From positions 1,488,001 to 1,552,000 of the forward strand of contig NZ_AP024852.1 in NCBI RefSeq assembly GCF_024346715.1: DNA of 64,000 nt, in the 5' to 3' direction. The position numbers and the translations under genes were made by a program. Under the pieces are notes generated by a model. That model was given only the letters and a program-made list of their open reading frames with translations, was not told the origin of the DNA and ran no database searches. This DNA comes from Photobacterium swingsii. GTDB taxonomy: Bacteria > Pseudomonadota > Gammaproteobacteria > Enterobacterales > Vibrionaceae. Positions 53,252 to 63,594 of the stretch are shown here, piece after piece. Every line of letters begins with the position of its first letter. The first letter of the stretch is position 1.

Positions 53252-53908
53252 TTATAGCATTGTTAATAATTGCTGATTTACTTCGTGAAGCGATGAAAGT
53301 TTATGCTCAGCAATGGCCCAACGAGGGTCATTAGCTACGATATGTTCGGGTACAACAATTCCTTTCATGCGGGCAGCCTTAGCAGCCAGTACGCCGTTGA
53401 GTGAGTCTTCAAAGGCAACACAGAATTCAGGTTCAACACCTAAGGCATCGGCAGCATTGATATACACTTCTGGGTGAGGTTTACCAAAACGCAAGTGTTC
53501 TGCGGATACAACCACTTCAAACATCTCTTCTAATCCAAGTGCTTTTAATGTTGTATTAATTAATCGCATTGGTGAAGACGATGCGACTGCGAGCTTTAGG
53601 TTTAATGCCTTACAGTGTGCCAGTGTTTCCAACACACCAGGCATCATAGGCTTATGCTCTGCGACTAATTCTTCCACACGAGTGACTAATGATGCTGTCA
53701 CTTCTTCGCAGCTCGGGCCTTGCCAAGGTTGGCGAGAGAACCAAAGTTCAACGACCTTATCGACGCGAAGCCCCGTTGTTTCTAAGGTATCTTCTTGCTT
53801 CATTTGTACGCCAAGATTTTGAAAGACTTCGACTTGTGCTTGTTGCCAGAAAGGTTCAGAGTCGACCAGCAGGCCATCCATATCGAATACTGCAGCTTGT
53901 AACTTCAT
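53252..53908 (-). CDS. hxpB: HxpB, HAD hexitol/2-deoxyglucose-phosphate phosphatase
   Basis: The protein has 218 residues. HAD motifs are FDMDGLLVDSEPFW at the N-terminus, VASSSPMRL near 109, the Lys in RFGKPHPEVY near 143, and FEDSLNG near 168. The cap sequence (VELWFSRQPWQGPS) matches E. coli YniC/HxpB closely. It dephosphorylates sugar phosphates such as 2-deoxyglucose-6-phosphate. As in E. coli, it lies next to a yniA-like kinase gene on the same strand, 85 bases apart with a hairpin between. Confidence 0.9.
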   Translation of the reverse strand: MKLQAAVFDMDGLLVDSEPFWQQAQVEVFQNLGVQMKQEDTLETTGLRVDKVVELWFSRQPWQGPSCEEVTASLVTRVEELVAEHKPMMPGVLETLAHCKALNLKLAVASSSPMRLINTTLKALGLEEMFEVVVSAEHLRFGKPHPEVYINAADALGVEPEFCVAFEDSLNGVLAAKAARMKGIVVPEHIVANDPRWAIAEHKLSSLHEVNQQLLTML

Positions 53909-53938
53909 TGTATGTGTTCTTCGTTAGTCTAAATGAAA

Positions 53939-53966
53939 CATCGCCTGTTTGTGTAAACAGGCGATG
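53939..53966 (-). terminator. Hairpin between yniA-like and hxpB genes
   Basis: CATCGCCTGTTT / AAACAGGCGATG, perfect 12-bp stem with a GTGT loop, T-rich on the hxpB side. It may attenuate read-through from yniA into hxpB. Confidence 0.65.
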
Positions 53967-53993
53967 GGATTAAATGAGGGTATGTAGGCGTGG

Positions 53994-54860
53994 TTAGTCA
54001 GTCAAGCCGAGCTTGCTAATTATGTGCTCTGCTTGCAGTAGATAATCGCCACCAAACAGGTTGCAATGATTCAGCACATGATAAAGGTTATATAAATCAC
54101 GGCGTTCTTCATAACCGGCATCTAACGGCCATACCGACGCATAGCCTTCGTAAAAGCTGTCGGGAAAACCGTTAAACAGTTCTGTCATGGCAATATCACA
54201 CTCTCTGTCGCCCCAATAAGCAGCAGGATCAAATATAATTGGTCCATTTACGCTGAGCGCTGAATTGCCATGCCACAAATCACCATGAAGCAGTGAGGGT
54301 TTAGGTTGATGTTGTACCAGCAGTTCAATGACATTACCTGTTATGGTGTCAATGTTGCCAAATTTAATTCCTTTTTCTTCGCATAATTGCAATTGCCACG
54401 CAATACGTTGCTCTGCAAAAAAACGGCACCATTTACGTCGCCATTTGTTGGGTTGTGGTGTTAACCCAATATAATTATCAAGGTCAAATCCATACTCTGC
54501 TTGCTCGCCCCACAGGTGTAGATTAGCGAGCTCTTTACCTAGTACAAAGGCGGATTTATCATCGATTAATTTAGTTGGTAGGTAGTTGAGAATAAGGAAA
54601 GATTTATCACGACTGACGCCCATATGTATGAATTTAGGGACATCAATGCTGTCTGATTCCGCCAACATGCGAAGGCTTTCAGCTTCTGTTTCAAAGATCG
54701 GTAATAGCTCACGATCATTCAATTTAACAAAGAAGCGTTCATCACCATCGCTGATGCAATAGCACTGGTTAATGTCACCAGCTTCGATCAGCTGATGTTC
54801 GCGAATCTTAAATGGTCGATCAAGTATTTCTGAAAGCTGGTGAGAAATTGCTTGCCACAT
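53994..54860 (-). CDS. yniA: Fructosamine kinase family protein (YniA-like)
   Basis: The protein has 288 residues from the ATG at 54860, which has GGAGG upstream and gives MWQAISHQLSEIL, the same start as E. coli YniA; earlier starts add a non-conserved extension. Kinase-like features are FFVKLNDRELLP (ATP-binding Lys), LLHGDLWHGN (catalytic Asp loop) and IFDPAAYWGDRECD (metal Asp). Members phosphorylate fructosamines or related sugars in the cytosol; for YniA the physiological substrate is not settled. The hxpB phosphatase gene follows, as in E. coli. Confidence 0.88.
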   Translation of the reverse strand: MWQAISHQLSEILDRPFKIREHQLIEAGDINQCYCISDGDERFFVKLNDRELLPIFETEAESLRMLAESDSIDVPKFIHMGVSRDKSFLILNYLPTKLIDDKSAFVLGKELANLHLWGEQAEYGFDLDNYIGLTPQPNKWRRKWCRFFAEQRIAWQLQLCEEKGIKFGNIDTITGNVIELLVQHQPKPSLLHGDLWHGNSALSVNGPIIFDPAAYWGDRECDIAMTELFNGFPDSFYEGYASVWPLDAGYEERRDLYNLYHVLNHCNLFGGDYLLQAEHIISKLGLTD

Positions 54861-55100
54861 AGCATCCTCCACGGCAAATCGATCAAGACAACAAAGGTCA
54901 CAGCCCACGACTATCAATCCAGATAGGGTTCGTGGGAAAGTCGTGCGGTACATCAACATCTTAGACTATTTATTAAAGGGATAACCGTGCTTTTATCAAG
55001 GTTTTACCTCATCTTGTGTCATTTATGCACTTTATTTGTTAGTACTTGAGTGATTGACTGTTAGGCAAGTGATTGAAGGCAGTCATAATTACAGGCTTTG

Positions 55101-55133
55101 AAAAAGTAGGAGAGGGGATACCTGCTCCTACTT
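55101..55133 (-). terminator. Terminator of the hut operon
   Basis: AAGTAGGAG / CTCCTACTT stem, followed on the minus strand by TTTTTC. It is 60 bases past the hutH stop. The rest of the 333-base gap between hutH and yniA shows nothing else. Confidence 0.85.
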
Positions 55134-55193
55134 AATGGCGAGAGAGGGAATATTGACGCGGCATTTATTCTGACCGCTTTTCAATATCAGTGT

Positions 55194-56747
55194 TTATTTA
55201 CAAATGCTGGGTAGTAACTGAGCCGGCATAAGATCGTTATATTGTGCTTCGAGTAATAAAGCATTGGCTTTTTCGATATCTGGCGCAAAGTAGCGATCTT
55301 TATCGTAAAAGCTCACGCGTTCACGAAGCGCTGCCTTTGCCTCTTCTATGCGTGGTGAACTTTTGTGAGGGTGGCGGAAGTCTATCCCTTGTGCTGCTGC
55401 TAATAATTCTACAGCGAGAATACCACGGGTATTCGCTGCCATTTCATATAAGCGACGGGCTGCAAATGTCGCCATAGAAACATGGTCTTCCTGATTGGCC
55501 GAGGTTGGTAAGCTATCGACTGATGCTGGGTGTGCCAAGCTTTTATTCTCGCTTGCTAAAGCTGCAGAGGTGACTTGTGCAATCATAAAGCCTGAGTTTA
55601 CACCGCCGTTATTGACGAGAAACGGTGGTAATTTACTTAAGCCACTATCAATCAGTAAGGCCATACGACGCTCAGACAAACTGCCTATTTCAGCGATGGC
55701 GAGAGCGAGGTTATCCGCAGCCATAGCAACAGGCTCAGCATGGAAGTTACCACCAGAGATAATGTCATCATCGTCGGCAAACACCAATGGGTTGTCAGAA
55801 ACAGAGTTAGCTTCTACTTCGAGAACGGAGGCTGAGTGACGAATTTGCTGTAGGCATGCCCCCATAACTTGTGGTTGGCAACGCAGCGAGTAAGGATCTT
55901 GTACTTTTTCACATTGCTGATGTGACTGTCCAATTTCGCTGGTGGTATCAAGTAAATGACGATAAGCCTGAGCGGCATCCATTTGGCTGCGATGGCCACG
56001 GACACGGTGGATTCTTGGGTCGAAAGGACGACGGCTGCCTAATGCGGCTTCAACTGACATAGCGCCACACACGGTGGCCGATGCAAACAGATCTTCGGCT
56101 GCAAACAGACCTTCAAGCGCAAACGCTGTTGAGGCTTGCGTACCATTCAACAGAGCTAGGCCTTCTTTTGGTGCTAAGGTAATTGGCGTGAGGCCTGCAT
56201 ATTCTAGTGCGGTCTTGCCTGATACCACTTCGCCTTTGATTCTGGCTTCACCTTCTCCCAGTAAAACCGTACTCATATGCGCGAGAGGGGCTAAATCCCC
56301 TGATGCGCCGACTGAGCCTTTTTTCGGAATACAAGGGTACACGCCAGCGTTAACAAGTTGTATAAGCGCATCGACAACCAGTGGGCGAATGCCAGAATAG
56401 CCACGTGCAAGGCTATTCACTTTTAATACCATCATGAGGCGCACAGTGGCGTCATCCATGAACTCTCCGATACCTGCGGCATGCGATAAAACAATACTGC
56501 GTTGTAGGGTCTCTAAGTCTTCGACAGCAATGCGTGTGTTTGCCAGTAAGCCAAACCCTGTATTAATACCGTAAACGGTTTTGTCTTCATCAATCACGCG
56601 AGTGACAGCTTCGACGCTGGTATTCATGTCTGGGTAAGCCGATGCGTGCAATGATAAGTGAATAGGGTGGCGATTCACGTCACGTAACTGGCTAAGGGTG
56701 AGCTTGCCCGGCATTATTTCAAGGTGGTAAGTGTGGGTTTGATTCAT
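55194..56747 (-). CDS. hutH: Histidine ammonia-lyase
   Basis: The protein has 517 residues from the ATG at 56747 (AAAGGAAAG upstream). The Ala-Ser-Gly triad that forms the MIO cofactor lies in [14 protein letters not shown] near 143; the tyrosine loop (YGINTGFG) and the QNQ-like [11 protein letters not shown] are present. It removes ammonia from histidine to give urocanate, step one of the pathway. It is the last gene of the hutU-hutH pair, 20 bases after the hutU stop. Confidence 0.95.
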   Translation of the reverse strand: MNQTHTYHLEIMPGKLTLSQLRDVNRHPIHLSLHASAYPDMNTSVEAVTRVIDEDKTVYGINTGFGLLANTRIAVEDLETLQRSIVLSHAAGIGEFMDDATVRLMMVLKVNSLARGYSGIRPLVVDALIQLVNAGVYPCIPKKGSVGASGDLAPLAHMSTVLLGEGEARIKGEVVSGKTALEYAGLTPITLAPKEGLALLNGTQASTAFALEGLFAAEDLFASATVCGAMSVEAALGSRRPFDPRIHRVRGHRSQMDAAQAYRHLLDTTSEIGQSHQQCEKVQDPYSLRCQPQVMGACLQQIRHSASVLEVEANSVSDNPLVFADDDDIISGGNFHAEPVAMAADNLALAIAEIGSLSERRMALLIDSGLSKLPPFLVNNGGVNSGFMIAQVTSAALASENKSLAHPASVDSLPTSANQEDHVSMATFAARRLYEMAANTRGILAVELLAAAQGIDFRHPHKSSPRIEEAKAALRERVSFYDKDRYFAPDIEKANALLLEAQYNDLMPAQLLPSICK

Positions 56748-56767
56748 GGTGCTTTCCTTTGCCGTAA

Positions 56768-58498
56768 TCATGATTGTGAATCTTGTTTGTCAGTGTTTGC
56801 AGTTGCGTCTGTTTTTGTTGTAAGCATCGGTAGATCAAGTGCTTGTTCTTGTGCACATTGTTTTGCAATGTCATAGCCCGCATCGGCATGACGCATAACC
56901 CCAGTGGCGGGATCGTTATGCAGAACGCGTTTCACGCGGGTTGCGGCATCGTCGCTACCATCACAGACAATAACCATGCCTGAGTGTTGAGAGAAGCCCA
57001 TGCCAACACCGCCACCATGATGAAGCGATACCCAAGTTGCGCCCGAAGCGGTATTCAGTAAGGCATTAAGTAATGGCCAATCAGAGACAGCATCAGATCC
57101 ATCCATCATGCCTTCAGTTTCGCGATTAGGGCTGGCGACTGAACCAGAGTCTAGGTGGTCGCGTCCAATCACGATAGGCGCCTTTAGCTCACCGTTTTTG
57201 ACCATTTCATTAAATGCAGCACCCAAGCGTGCTCGATCTTTTAATCCGACCCAACAGATGCGTGCAGGCAAGCCTTGGAACTGAATACGCTCGCGTGCCA
57301 TATCTAACCAATTATGAAGATGCGGATTATCTGGGATCAGCTCTTTCACTTTCTGATCGGTTTTGTAAATATCTTCTGGATCCCCTGATAGTGCCGCCCA
57401 GCGGAATGGGCCGACACCTTCACAAAATAAAGGTCGAATGTAGGCAGGAACAAACCCAGGGAAATCAAAGGCATTTTCTACGCCTTCTTCAAATGCCATT
57501 TGGCGAATATTGTTACCGTAATCTACGGTTGCCGAGCCGCGAGCTTGTAAAGCCAGCATGGCCTTGACTTGAACAGCCATCGATTGTTTCGCGGCTTTGA
57601 CAACTGCCGCCTCATCACTCTGGCGCATTGCTGCTGCGTGCGCCATGCTCCAACCTTGTGGTAGATAACCATTGAGTGGATCGTGTGCTGAGGTTTGGTC
57701 AGTGGTGGCATCTGGTGTGATATTGCGTTTAACCAGTTCGCTGTATACGTCGGCAGCATTACCTAATAAGCCGACAGAAACAGGTTTACCCGTTTGCTTT
57801 GATTCTTCAATAATGGCTAAGGCTTCATCTAGGCTGGTTGCTTTACAGTCGACATAGCCTGTACGTAGACGGTAATCAATACGGCTTTCATCACATTCAA
57901 CCGCAAGCATGGAAAAGCCAGCCATAGTTGCAGCCAGTGGTTGTGCTCCCCCCATGCCACCTAAGCCACCTGTTAAGATCCAGCGTCCAGTGGCTATACC
58001 GTCGAAGTGTTGTTTTGCCATCGCAACGAAGGTTTCATAGGTGCCTTGAACGATCCCTTGTGATCCAATGTAGATCCAGCTGCCAGCTGTCATTTGACCG
58101 TACATCATCAAGCCTTGCTTATCGAGCTCGTTAAAGTGCTCCCAATTTGCCCAGTGTGGTACTAGGTTGGAGTTGGCGATGAGAACTCGTGGTGCATCTT
58201 TATGGGTTTGGAATACACCAACAGGCTTACCTGATTGCACCAAAAGCGTTTCGGTGTCTTCTAGACGCTGCAAGACTTCTACAATTTTGTCATAGCATTC
58301 CCAGTTGCGGGCAGCTCGGCCGATACCACCATAAACGACTAACGCATGGGGGTGCTCAGCAACATCAGGATGAAGGTTGTTCATTAGCATCCTTAATGGG
58401 GCTTCTGTTAACCATGATTTAGCGTTAAGTGACGTGCCTGTCGGGGCGCTAATTGTTCGGCTTTCATCTAAACGTGATGGTGCTGAATGGTGCGTCAT
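56768..58498 (-). CDS. hutU: Urocanate hydratase
   Basis: The protein has 576 residues from the ATG at 58498 (AAGGAGAG upstream). The NAD-binding motif [16 protein letters not shown] is near 175, and the catalytic-cysteine region [18 protein letters not shown] is near 510 in this numbering offset. The enzyme turns urocanate into 4-imidazolone-5-propionate using tightly bound NAD+. A 160-base gap separates it from hutG, so it may have its own promoter. Confidence 0.95.
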   Translation of the reverse strand: MTHHSAPSRLDESRTISAPTGTSLNAKSWLTEAPLRMLMNNLHPDVAEHPHALVVYGGIGRAARNWECYDKIVEVLQRLEDTETLLVQSGKPVGVFQTHKDAPRVLIANSNLVPHWANWEHFNELDKQGLMMYGQMTAGSWIYIGSQGIVQGTYETFVAMAKQHFDGIATGRWILTGGLGGMGGAQPLAATMAGFSMLAVECDESRIDYRLRTGYVDCKATSLDEALAIIEESKQTGKPVSVGLLGNAADVYSELVKRNITPDATTDQTSAHDPLNGYLPQGWSMAHAAAMRQSDEAAVVKAAKQSMAVQVKAMLALQARGSATVDYGNNIRQMAFEEGVENAFDFPGFVPAYIRPLFCEGVGPFRWAALSGDPEDIYKTDQKVKELIPDNPHLHNWLDMARERIQFQGLPARICWVGLKDRARLGAAFNEMVKNGELKAPIVIGRDHLDSGSVASPNRETEGMMDGSDAVSDWPLLNALLNTASGATWVSLHHGGGVGMGFSQHSGMVIVCDGSDDAATRVKRVLHNDPATGVMRHADAGYDIAKQCAQEQALDLPMLTTKTDATANTDKQDSQS

Positions 58499-58660
58499 TG
58501 TGCTCTCCTTGCGGTATTTACCCATTAAGACAGTACTTATTGATTAAGGGGTTACCTGTATGATTAGTTTGATGTTGGTGTTCGTTATGCCTTTTCACAT
58601 AGGCTTTGCTTAGTGCATTCGCCTGATTTACGTAATTTTTTAGTCTGTATGTTTGTCTGA

Positions 58661-59701
58661 TTAACGGATCGACTGCGCTATTAGCCATGTCAGTCTTGCC
58701 GCTAAGCGCGCTGTTTGGCTATCAATATCAAATCTAGGGTTCAGCTCGGCGATGTCGGCAACCAGTAACTTGTTGCCATGTTGGACATTTTTAGCGGTAA
58801 ATATGGGCTGTAATAACGCCTCAAAAATATCGAGAGGGATCCCACGGGCTGCAGGTGCGCTGACACCGGGGGCAACAGAAGCCGGAAAGGCATCCATATC
58901 TATGGTGAGATATAAGTAGTCACATTCAGCAACAAAGCCTGTTAATGTTTCAATAGCTTGGTTTAGTTGAGAATAGGTTAGTGCGTGATCTTCTATATAA
59001 GTCACACCAAGGTCGTCGGCTTTATCAAACAGTGCTTGGGTATTACTGGCACGATTAATGCCAATACAAGCGTAATGGAATGGCCATGCCTGAAGTTCAC
59101 AAAAGCGCGCAGCTTGATGAAAAGGCGTCCCTGAGCTGCCAAGGTTGCCACCTAATGCCGCAGGTAGACTTCTTAAATCAAAGTGTGCATCAAAGTTAAT
59201 AATACCAATGCGCGGCGCTTGTTGTGATGGGTTATCAGAAGGTGAGATTTCATTCTGCTGAGTTTGTTTTTGCTGTATGTACCGGCCTAAACCTTGAAAC
59301 GTCCCCCAAGCGACTTCGTGACCACCACCAAAAACAATTACTTTGTGCTTTTGGCGAAGGGCTTGCGATACATCGTTGGCCAAACGTTGTTGAGCTTGTT
59401 CAAGGTTACCGTCATCACAGTGAATATCACCACCATCATAAATGGGTTCTTTATGGTGCCAAGCAAGGTTTGCTAAGGCTTTGCGAATGACTACAGGGGC
59501 GTCATAAGCACCTGTTCTGCCTTTATTGCGGCTGACACCTTCGTCGCAAGCAAAGCCTAATAACATGATGCCTTCATCGTTGGCATTATCGGCAGGTTGC
59601 ACTTGGTGGTGCCAACGTAAACCACGATCGCCATCTTCAGGATCATCACGGCCCTGCCATGGAGTCATGTCTATCACAGCGGTACGCATATCAATCGGCA
59701 T
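58661..59701 (-). CDS. hutG: Formimidoylglutamase (arginase family)
   Basis: The protein has 346 residues from the ATG at 59701 (GGAG upstream). Manganese-site motifs of the arginase family are all present: [18 protein letters not shown] and TIDMDAFPA. It hydrolyses N-formimidoyl-L-glutamate to glutamate and formamide, so this strain uses the formamide branch of histidine degradation. Its start lies 11 bases inside the end of hutI, so the two are translationally coupled. Confidence 0.93.
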   Translation of the reverse strand: MPIDMRTAVIDMTPWQGRDDPEDGDRGLRWHHQVQPADNANDEGIMLLGFACDEGVSRNKGRTGAYDAPVVIRKALANLAWHHKEPIYDGGDIHCDDGNLEQAQQRLANDVSQALRQKHKVIVFGGGHEVAWGTFQGLGRYIQQKQTQQNEISPSDNPSQQAPRIGIINFDAHFDLRSLPAALGGNLGSSGTPFHQAARFCELQAWPFHYACIGINRASNTQALFDKADDLGVTYIEDHALTYSQLNQAIETLTGFVAECDYLYLTIDMDAFPASVAPGVSAPAARGIPLDIFEALLQPIFTAKNVQHGNKLLVADIAELNPRFDIDSQTARLAARLTWLIAQSIR

Positions 59702-60956
59702 AGAAGAATTCTCCATCCACAACACGGGCGAGTAAATCGGGAACGCCAATGCGATACGATAATTCAGCTGGGTGTTCTAGCTGCCATATTGCGAGGTCAG
59801 CATCCATACCAACGCGCACTTGCCCTCGGGTTTCACCTAACCCTAAGGCTTGAGCTGCATGGCAGGTTACACCGCGTAGGCTTTCTTCTGGTGTGAGTCT
59901 AAAGAGGGTACAAGCGAGGTTCATCATCATGCGCATTGAAGCGATAGGTGATGTTCCTGGGTTAAAATCACTGGCAATCGCCATAGGCACTTTGGCGTTA
60001 CGCAGCGCTTCAATCGGGGGGAATTGGGTTTCACGCAGAAAATAGAATGCACCGGGTAATAGTGTCGCTACAGTACCATGCTGGTGTAGCGCATTTACGC
60101 CACTGTCATCAAGGTATTCAATATGATCGACGGATGTTGCTCCTAGCGATGCAGCCAGCTGACTTCCGCCTTGGTTCGATAATTGCTCAGTGTGGCCTTT
60201 TATTTTTAACCCATGTTCGATTGCTGCGAGATATACGCGTTCACATTGTTGATTGCTAAATCCTATGTTCTCACAAAAAACATCAACGGCATCAGCAAGC
60301 TTTTCTGCGGCGACAACAGGGATGATGTCATTACAGATGTGATCGATATAGTCATCTGCGCGATCTTTATATTCTGGCGGAAGAGCATGCGCTGCTAATA
60401 AAGTGCTCGTGACTTTTATGTCTTCAAGGCAACCAATGGCTTTAGCGACGCGTAACATCTTAATTTCGTCTTCTAGGGTAAGCCCGTAGCCTGATTTTAT
60501 TTCAATGGTTGTTACGCCGTCACGTTTTAGCCCTTCTAGGCGTTCAACCGCTAATTCGAAAAGATCATCTTCGCTTGCTGCACGCGTTGCTTTTACCGTT
60601 GCAAGAATACCACCACCAGCTTTAGCTATGGTCTCGTAAGGGACGCCCTGTAAGCGTTGCTCAAACTCATTGGCACGGTTGCCTGCAAATATAAGGTGAG
60701 TGTGACAGTCAATAATTCCGGGCGTGACCAACGCTTGCTGACAATCAATAACATCAGGATGACCATGAAGATCCGCTTGATCCGACGATCCAACAAAACT
60801 GATTTTGCCATTGGTAATGCCGATCACTGCATTCTCGATCACTTGATAGCCATTGCTACAGTCGTTGGTACTGATACTGGCATGAGTATCTGCCTCGCAA
60901 GGATGTGTTGCTGGCTGCATAGTGACAAGGTTCAGGTTGGTAAGAACGCGATCCAT
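59691..60956 (-). CDS. hutI: Imidazolonepropionase
   Basis: The protein has 421 residues, an amidohydrolase-fold enzyme with [12 protein letters not shown] (metal His pair), GHTEQ around the third His, and SDFNPGTSP with the metal Asp. It opens 4-imidazolone-5-propionate to formimidoylglutamate. It overlaps hutG by 11 bases. A HutC-like operator (TGTATATACA) lies 23 bases upstream of the ATG. A leader of about 270 bases separates it from hutC. Confidence 0.94.
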   Translation of the reverse strand: MDRVLTNLNLVTMQPATHPCEADTHASISTNDCSNGYQVIENAVIGITNGKISFVGSSDQADLHGHPDVIDCQQALVTPGIIDCHTHLIFAGNRANEFEQRLQGVPYETIAKAGGGILATVKATRAASEDDLFELAVERLEGLKRDGVTTIEIKSGYGLTLEDEIKMLRVAKAIGCLEDIKVTSTLLAAHALPPEYKDRADDYIDHICNDIIPVVAAEKLADAVDVFCENIGFSNQQCERVYLAAIEHGLKIKGHTEQLSNQGGSQLAASLGATSVDHIEYLDDSGVNALHQHGTVATLLPGAFYFLRETQFPPIEALRNAKVPMAIASDFNPGTSPIASMRMMMNLACTLFRLTPEESLRGVTCHAAQALGLGETRGQVRVGMDADLAIWQLEHPAELSYRIGVPDLLARVVDGEFFYAD

Positions 60957-60978
60957 GATGGTCTCTAATTGTTATTAA

Positions 60979-60988
60979 TGTATATACA
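60979..60988 (-). promoter_or_regulatory. Candidate HutC operator upstream of hutI
   Basis: TGTATATACA is a perfect palindrome in AATGTATATACAAAT, resembling the TTGTATATACAA sites bound by HutC repressors, placed to block the hutI promoter. Confidence 0.6.
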
Positions 60989-61174
60989 AATAAATAGACA
61001 ATTTTTCCACTGAACTCAAGATGAGATGTAAAAGAAATGTGATCGTTATGCCGTGATTGGAGGGGGATAAACTGGTTTTGTGAGCAAGATCGGCAGGATA
61101 TACATAGCTGTAAGTGTGTTAGCTGTGTTTGCCTTTTGTTGAAGCTGACGTTGGTGCTATTGGTAGCAAAGTAC

Positions 61175-61204
61175 ATGAAAGCGATGTGTATACCTCGCTT
61201 TCAT
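61175..61204 (-). terminator. Hairpin after hutC
   Basis: ATGAAAGCGA / TCGCTTTCAT stem with a 10-base loop, 29 bases past the stop, no clear T tract; weak terminator or stabilising hairpin. Confidence 0.5.
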
Positions 61205-61232
61205 TGATAAGCCGAGCGCTATTTAACAACAC

Positions 61233-61937
61233 TTAAACAGCGTTACGTGAACTCAATTTATATTTATCACCAGGGTGGTAGAGCAAGGCGGTACTGATGA
61301 GATTTTTATTGCTCCAAGTGCGCCTGTTGAGTAATAGGCAAGGTGTCGAGTTGGACATCTTTAGTAATGTCGAAATGCGCTTCGGCGGTAAAATGGCTTC
61401 AACGGTGTGTTCTATATCGCTGAGTGGACAGGTTTGAACCAGATATTCATTCGGTGTTTGTTGCGTAAAGTCTTGATTTAAATATTCTGGTGCGTAATCA
61501 GGATTGACCCAACGCTCTTCAAGTTGAATAGGTGCATCATCTTGAAAATGCACAATCTGAGTGAAATAGAGTGCCGTGCCATGTCGTACTCCCAGCCGTA
61601 GAGCAGTATCGTCCGTTGCTGATACTTTTTGCTGGCTGATGACTCTACTTGAATAGTGGTGGCCACGTTCTGTGACTTCGGTAGCTATGTTACTGATGGT
61701 CATTAATGGCGATTCTGCTTTTTTATGGCAGACAAATGTTCCGCGCCGTGGCGTGCGTTGCAGTAAGCCTTCAGCAACCAGTTCTTTGACGGCTTTGTTG
61801 GCTGTCATTCGGCTGACATTAAATTGTTCAGACAAGGCGACCTCTGTGGGGATCCTATAGCCCGGCATCCATTGTCGACTTTGGATATGCTCTTTTAAGT
61901 ATTGTTTTATTGCTAAGTAACGAGGAGATTGACTCAT
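61233..61937 (-). CDS. hutC: HutC, GntR-family repressor of histidine utilisation
   Basis: The protein has 234 residues from the ATG at 61937 (GGAAGA upstream). An N-terminal GntR winged helix (PTEVALSEQFNVSRMTANKAV) is followed by a UTRA effector domain (FTQIVHFQDDAPIQLEERWVN). HutC binds urocanate, which releases it from hut operators. The upstream TTGCCTATACAA (61953-61964) probably mediates autoregulation. It lies first in the cluster and is transcribed the same way as the enzymes. Confidence 0.93.
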   Translation of the reverse strand: MSQSPRYLAIKQYLKEHIQSRQWMPGYRIPTEVALSEQFNVSRMTANKAVKELVAEGLLQRTPRRGTFVCHKKAESPLMTISNIATEVTERGHHYSSRVISQQKVSATDDTALRLGVRHGTALYFTQIVHFQDDAPIQLEERWVNPDYAPEYLNQDFTQQTPNEYLVQTCPLSDIEHTVEAILPPKRISTLLKMSNSTPCLLLNRRTWSNKNLISTALLYHPGDKYKLSSRNAV

Positions 61938-61952
61938 TGCTGTCTTCCATAT

Positions 61953-61964
61953 TTGCCTATACAA
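61953..61964 (-). promoter_or_regulatory. Candidate HutC operator upstream of hutC
   Basis: TTGCCTATACAA (minus strand TTGTATAGGCAA) is an imperfect version of the HutC palindrome, 16 bases before the hutC start. Confidence 0.5.
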
Positions 61965-62181
61965 ATAAAAGCAACTTTTGATTGTTATTGCAAGTTTAGT
62001 GAGTGGGCCTATCGTCGAGTTATTCGATTTTTGTGCTTGCGCGCAATCTTGTAGGCGGTGGTTTCGGTAAATTGACTCAAATTTATTGAGGGCAAAGCAG
62101 AGCTCGTCAATTACGTAATAGGTAGCAAGGGTAAATGGTGCTATTTTATGCCTTTAAAATCAGACGAGTAGGTTGTAGTTT

Positions 62182-62568
62182 ATGACAAATAGATACGAAT
62201 CAGGTTTGGCTAAAATGAATGAATTAGCGCCAGGGGCGGCAGATAGCATGATGGAGACATTTCGCGATGTTTGTCCTGATTTAGCCAAGTACACCATAGA
62301 GTACCCATTTGGTGATGTCTTACAGCGCGATGGTTTGGATTTTCGTACGCGTGAACTTGCGACTATTGCAGCGCTAACGGCCATGGGAAACTGTCAGCCA
62401 CAGCTAAAAGGACACATTAGCGGTGCGTTAAATGTCGGTTGTACCCAGAAGGAAATTTCAGAAGTGATTTTGCAAATGTCAGTTTATGCAGGCTTTCCAG
62501 CAGCAATTAATGGTATGACTGCTGCTAAAGAGGTGTTTGACTCCTTAGATGGCGTGGGCGCAGAATAA
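62182..62568 (+). CDS. Carboxymuconolactone decarboxylase family protein
   Basis: The protein has 128 residues with the all-helical CMD fold: FGDVLQRDGLDFRTRELATIAALTA, then QLKGHISGALNVG with the conserved His, then EISEVILQMSVYAGFPAAING. The AhpD CxxC pair is not present, so peroxidase-linked disulfide chemistry is unlikely. It may be a decarboxylase or hydrolase acting on a small lactone; the substrate is unknown. It is a single gene. Confidence 0.85.
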   Translation: MTNRYESGLAKMNELAPGAADSMMETFRDVCPDLAKYTIEYPFGDVLQRDGLDFRTRELATIAALTAMGNCQPQLKGHISGALNVGCTQKEISEVILQMSVYAGFPAAINGMTAAKEVFDSLDGVGAE

Positions 62569-62637
62569 AACCACAGATAGTGAATACTATGTGATTGTGC
62601 GATGATGTCGCCTTATCTGGCTTTTTTTGGAATAACA

Positions 62638-63036
62638 ATGTTAGAAGAACAGCAAAATAACCCGCTTCACGGCCTTAAATTAGAAACCTTACTGACTGAG
62701 TTAGTGGACTTCTATGGCTGGGAGATTCTAGCAACAGCAATGCGTTTTCATTGCTTTCAAACCAATCCTTCAATCGCTAGTTGCGTTAAGTATTTTCGTA
62801 AAACAGAGTGGGCGAGAGAAAAATTAGAAGGCTTCTATTTATCTCGCTTTAAGCGTATGCCACGTGCGACTGATGAAGAGTATGCTTTGCCACCACGTAA
62901 ACGTACATTTAAGAACGGCATTGTGCCTCGTGAGCCTATGGTACTAACTGTTGAGTCGATTGAGCTGTCACAAGCTAAAGCCGCTTCTGCTTATAAAGAT
63001 CGTTCATCACGCCGTCCGCACCCACGTCGCCGCTAA
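62638..63036 (+). CDS. VF530-family DNA-binding protein
   Basis: The protein has 132 residues from the ATG at 62638; an ATG at 62602 would add 12 hydrophobic residues not typical of the family. The VF530 core spans about 5-75 (NPLHGLKLETLLTELVDFYGW, then NPSIASCVKYFRKTEWAREKLE). A basic, disordered tail ends in HPRRR. VF530 proteins are small helical DNA-binding proteins of unknown function. It is followed 48 bases later by the yqfB-like gene. Confidence 0.82.
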   Translation: MLEEQQNNPLHGLKLETLLTELVDFYGWEILATAMRFHCFQTNPSIASCVKYFRKTEWAREKLEGFYLSRFKRMPRATDEEYALPPRKRTFKNGIVPREPMVLTVESIELSQAKAASAYKDRSSRRPHPRRR

Positions 63037-63084
63037 TTAAGCGGCTTATCTGGCTTTATATTGGCCTTATAGTAAGGAAATACC

Positions 63085-63408
63085 GTGAATAGTATTCCAA
63101 CAGAAATGACCTTCTTCGAGCGATTTGAAGCTGATATTTTGGCAAAAAAGAAAACTATCACCATCCGTGATGAAGCTGAAAGCCATTATCAAGTTGGCTC
63201 TGTTGTCGATGTATCAACATACGAAGACGGGCGTTGGTTCTGTAAATTAAAAATTGAAGCGGTAACGCCTGTATTGTTTTCGGAGCTGACTGACTTTCAT
63301 GCTCAGCAAGAGAACATGACACTGCCTGAATTAAAATCTGTCATTCAGGATATCTACCCCAACATAGAGTCACTCTATGTAGTTACATATCAACTTGTTG
63401 AAGCGTGA
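63085..63408 (+). CDS. yqfB: ASCH-domain N4-acetylcytidine amidohydrolase (YqfB-like)
   Basis: The protein has 107 residues with a GTG start at 63085 after AAGGAAA. The sequence follows E. coli YqfB closely (TFFERFEADIL, KKTITIRDEAESHY, HAQQENMTLPELK, IYPN). The catalytic Lys and Glu of the ASCH site lie in KKTITIRDE and the QENMT segment. It removes the acetyl group from N4-acetylcytidine, a salvage or RNA-modification turnover step. It precedes thrS by 186 bases. Confidence 0.9.
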   Translation: MNSIPTEMTFFERFEADILAKKKTITIRDEAESHYQVGSVVDVSTYEDGRWFCKLKIEAVTPVLFSELTDFHAQQENMTLPELKSVIQDIYPNIESLYVVTYQLVEA

Positions 63409-63594
63409 TTATAGACAGAGGCTTTGCATTCATTAACGCGCCTCTGCTATTATCGCGAACGCTTTGCTTCACTATATCGCTCTGTATTGCGGGGTTGGTG
63501 AAACAAAAGCTTCTTATTAACTCATAAAAGCTTTCAAAGGCTTTACAACTAACATGTGCTACTTGGTGTGTGGCACCACTGTAAGGAAAATTCA

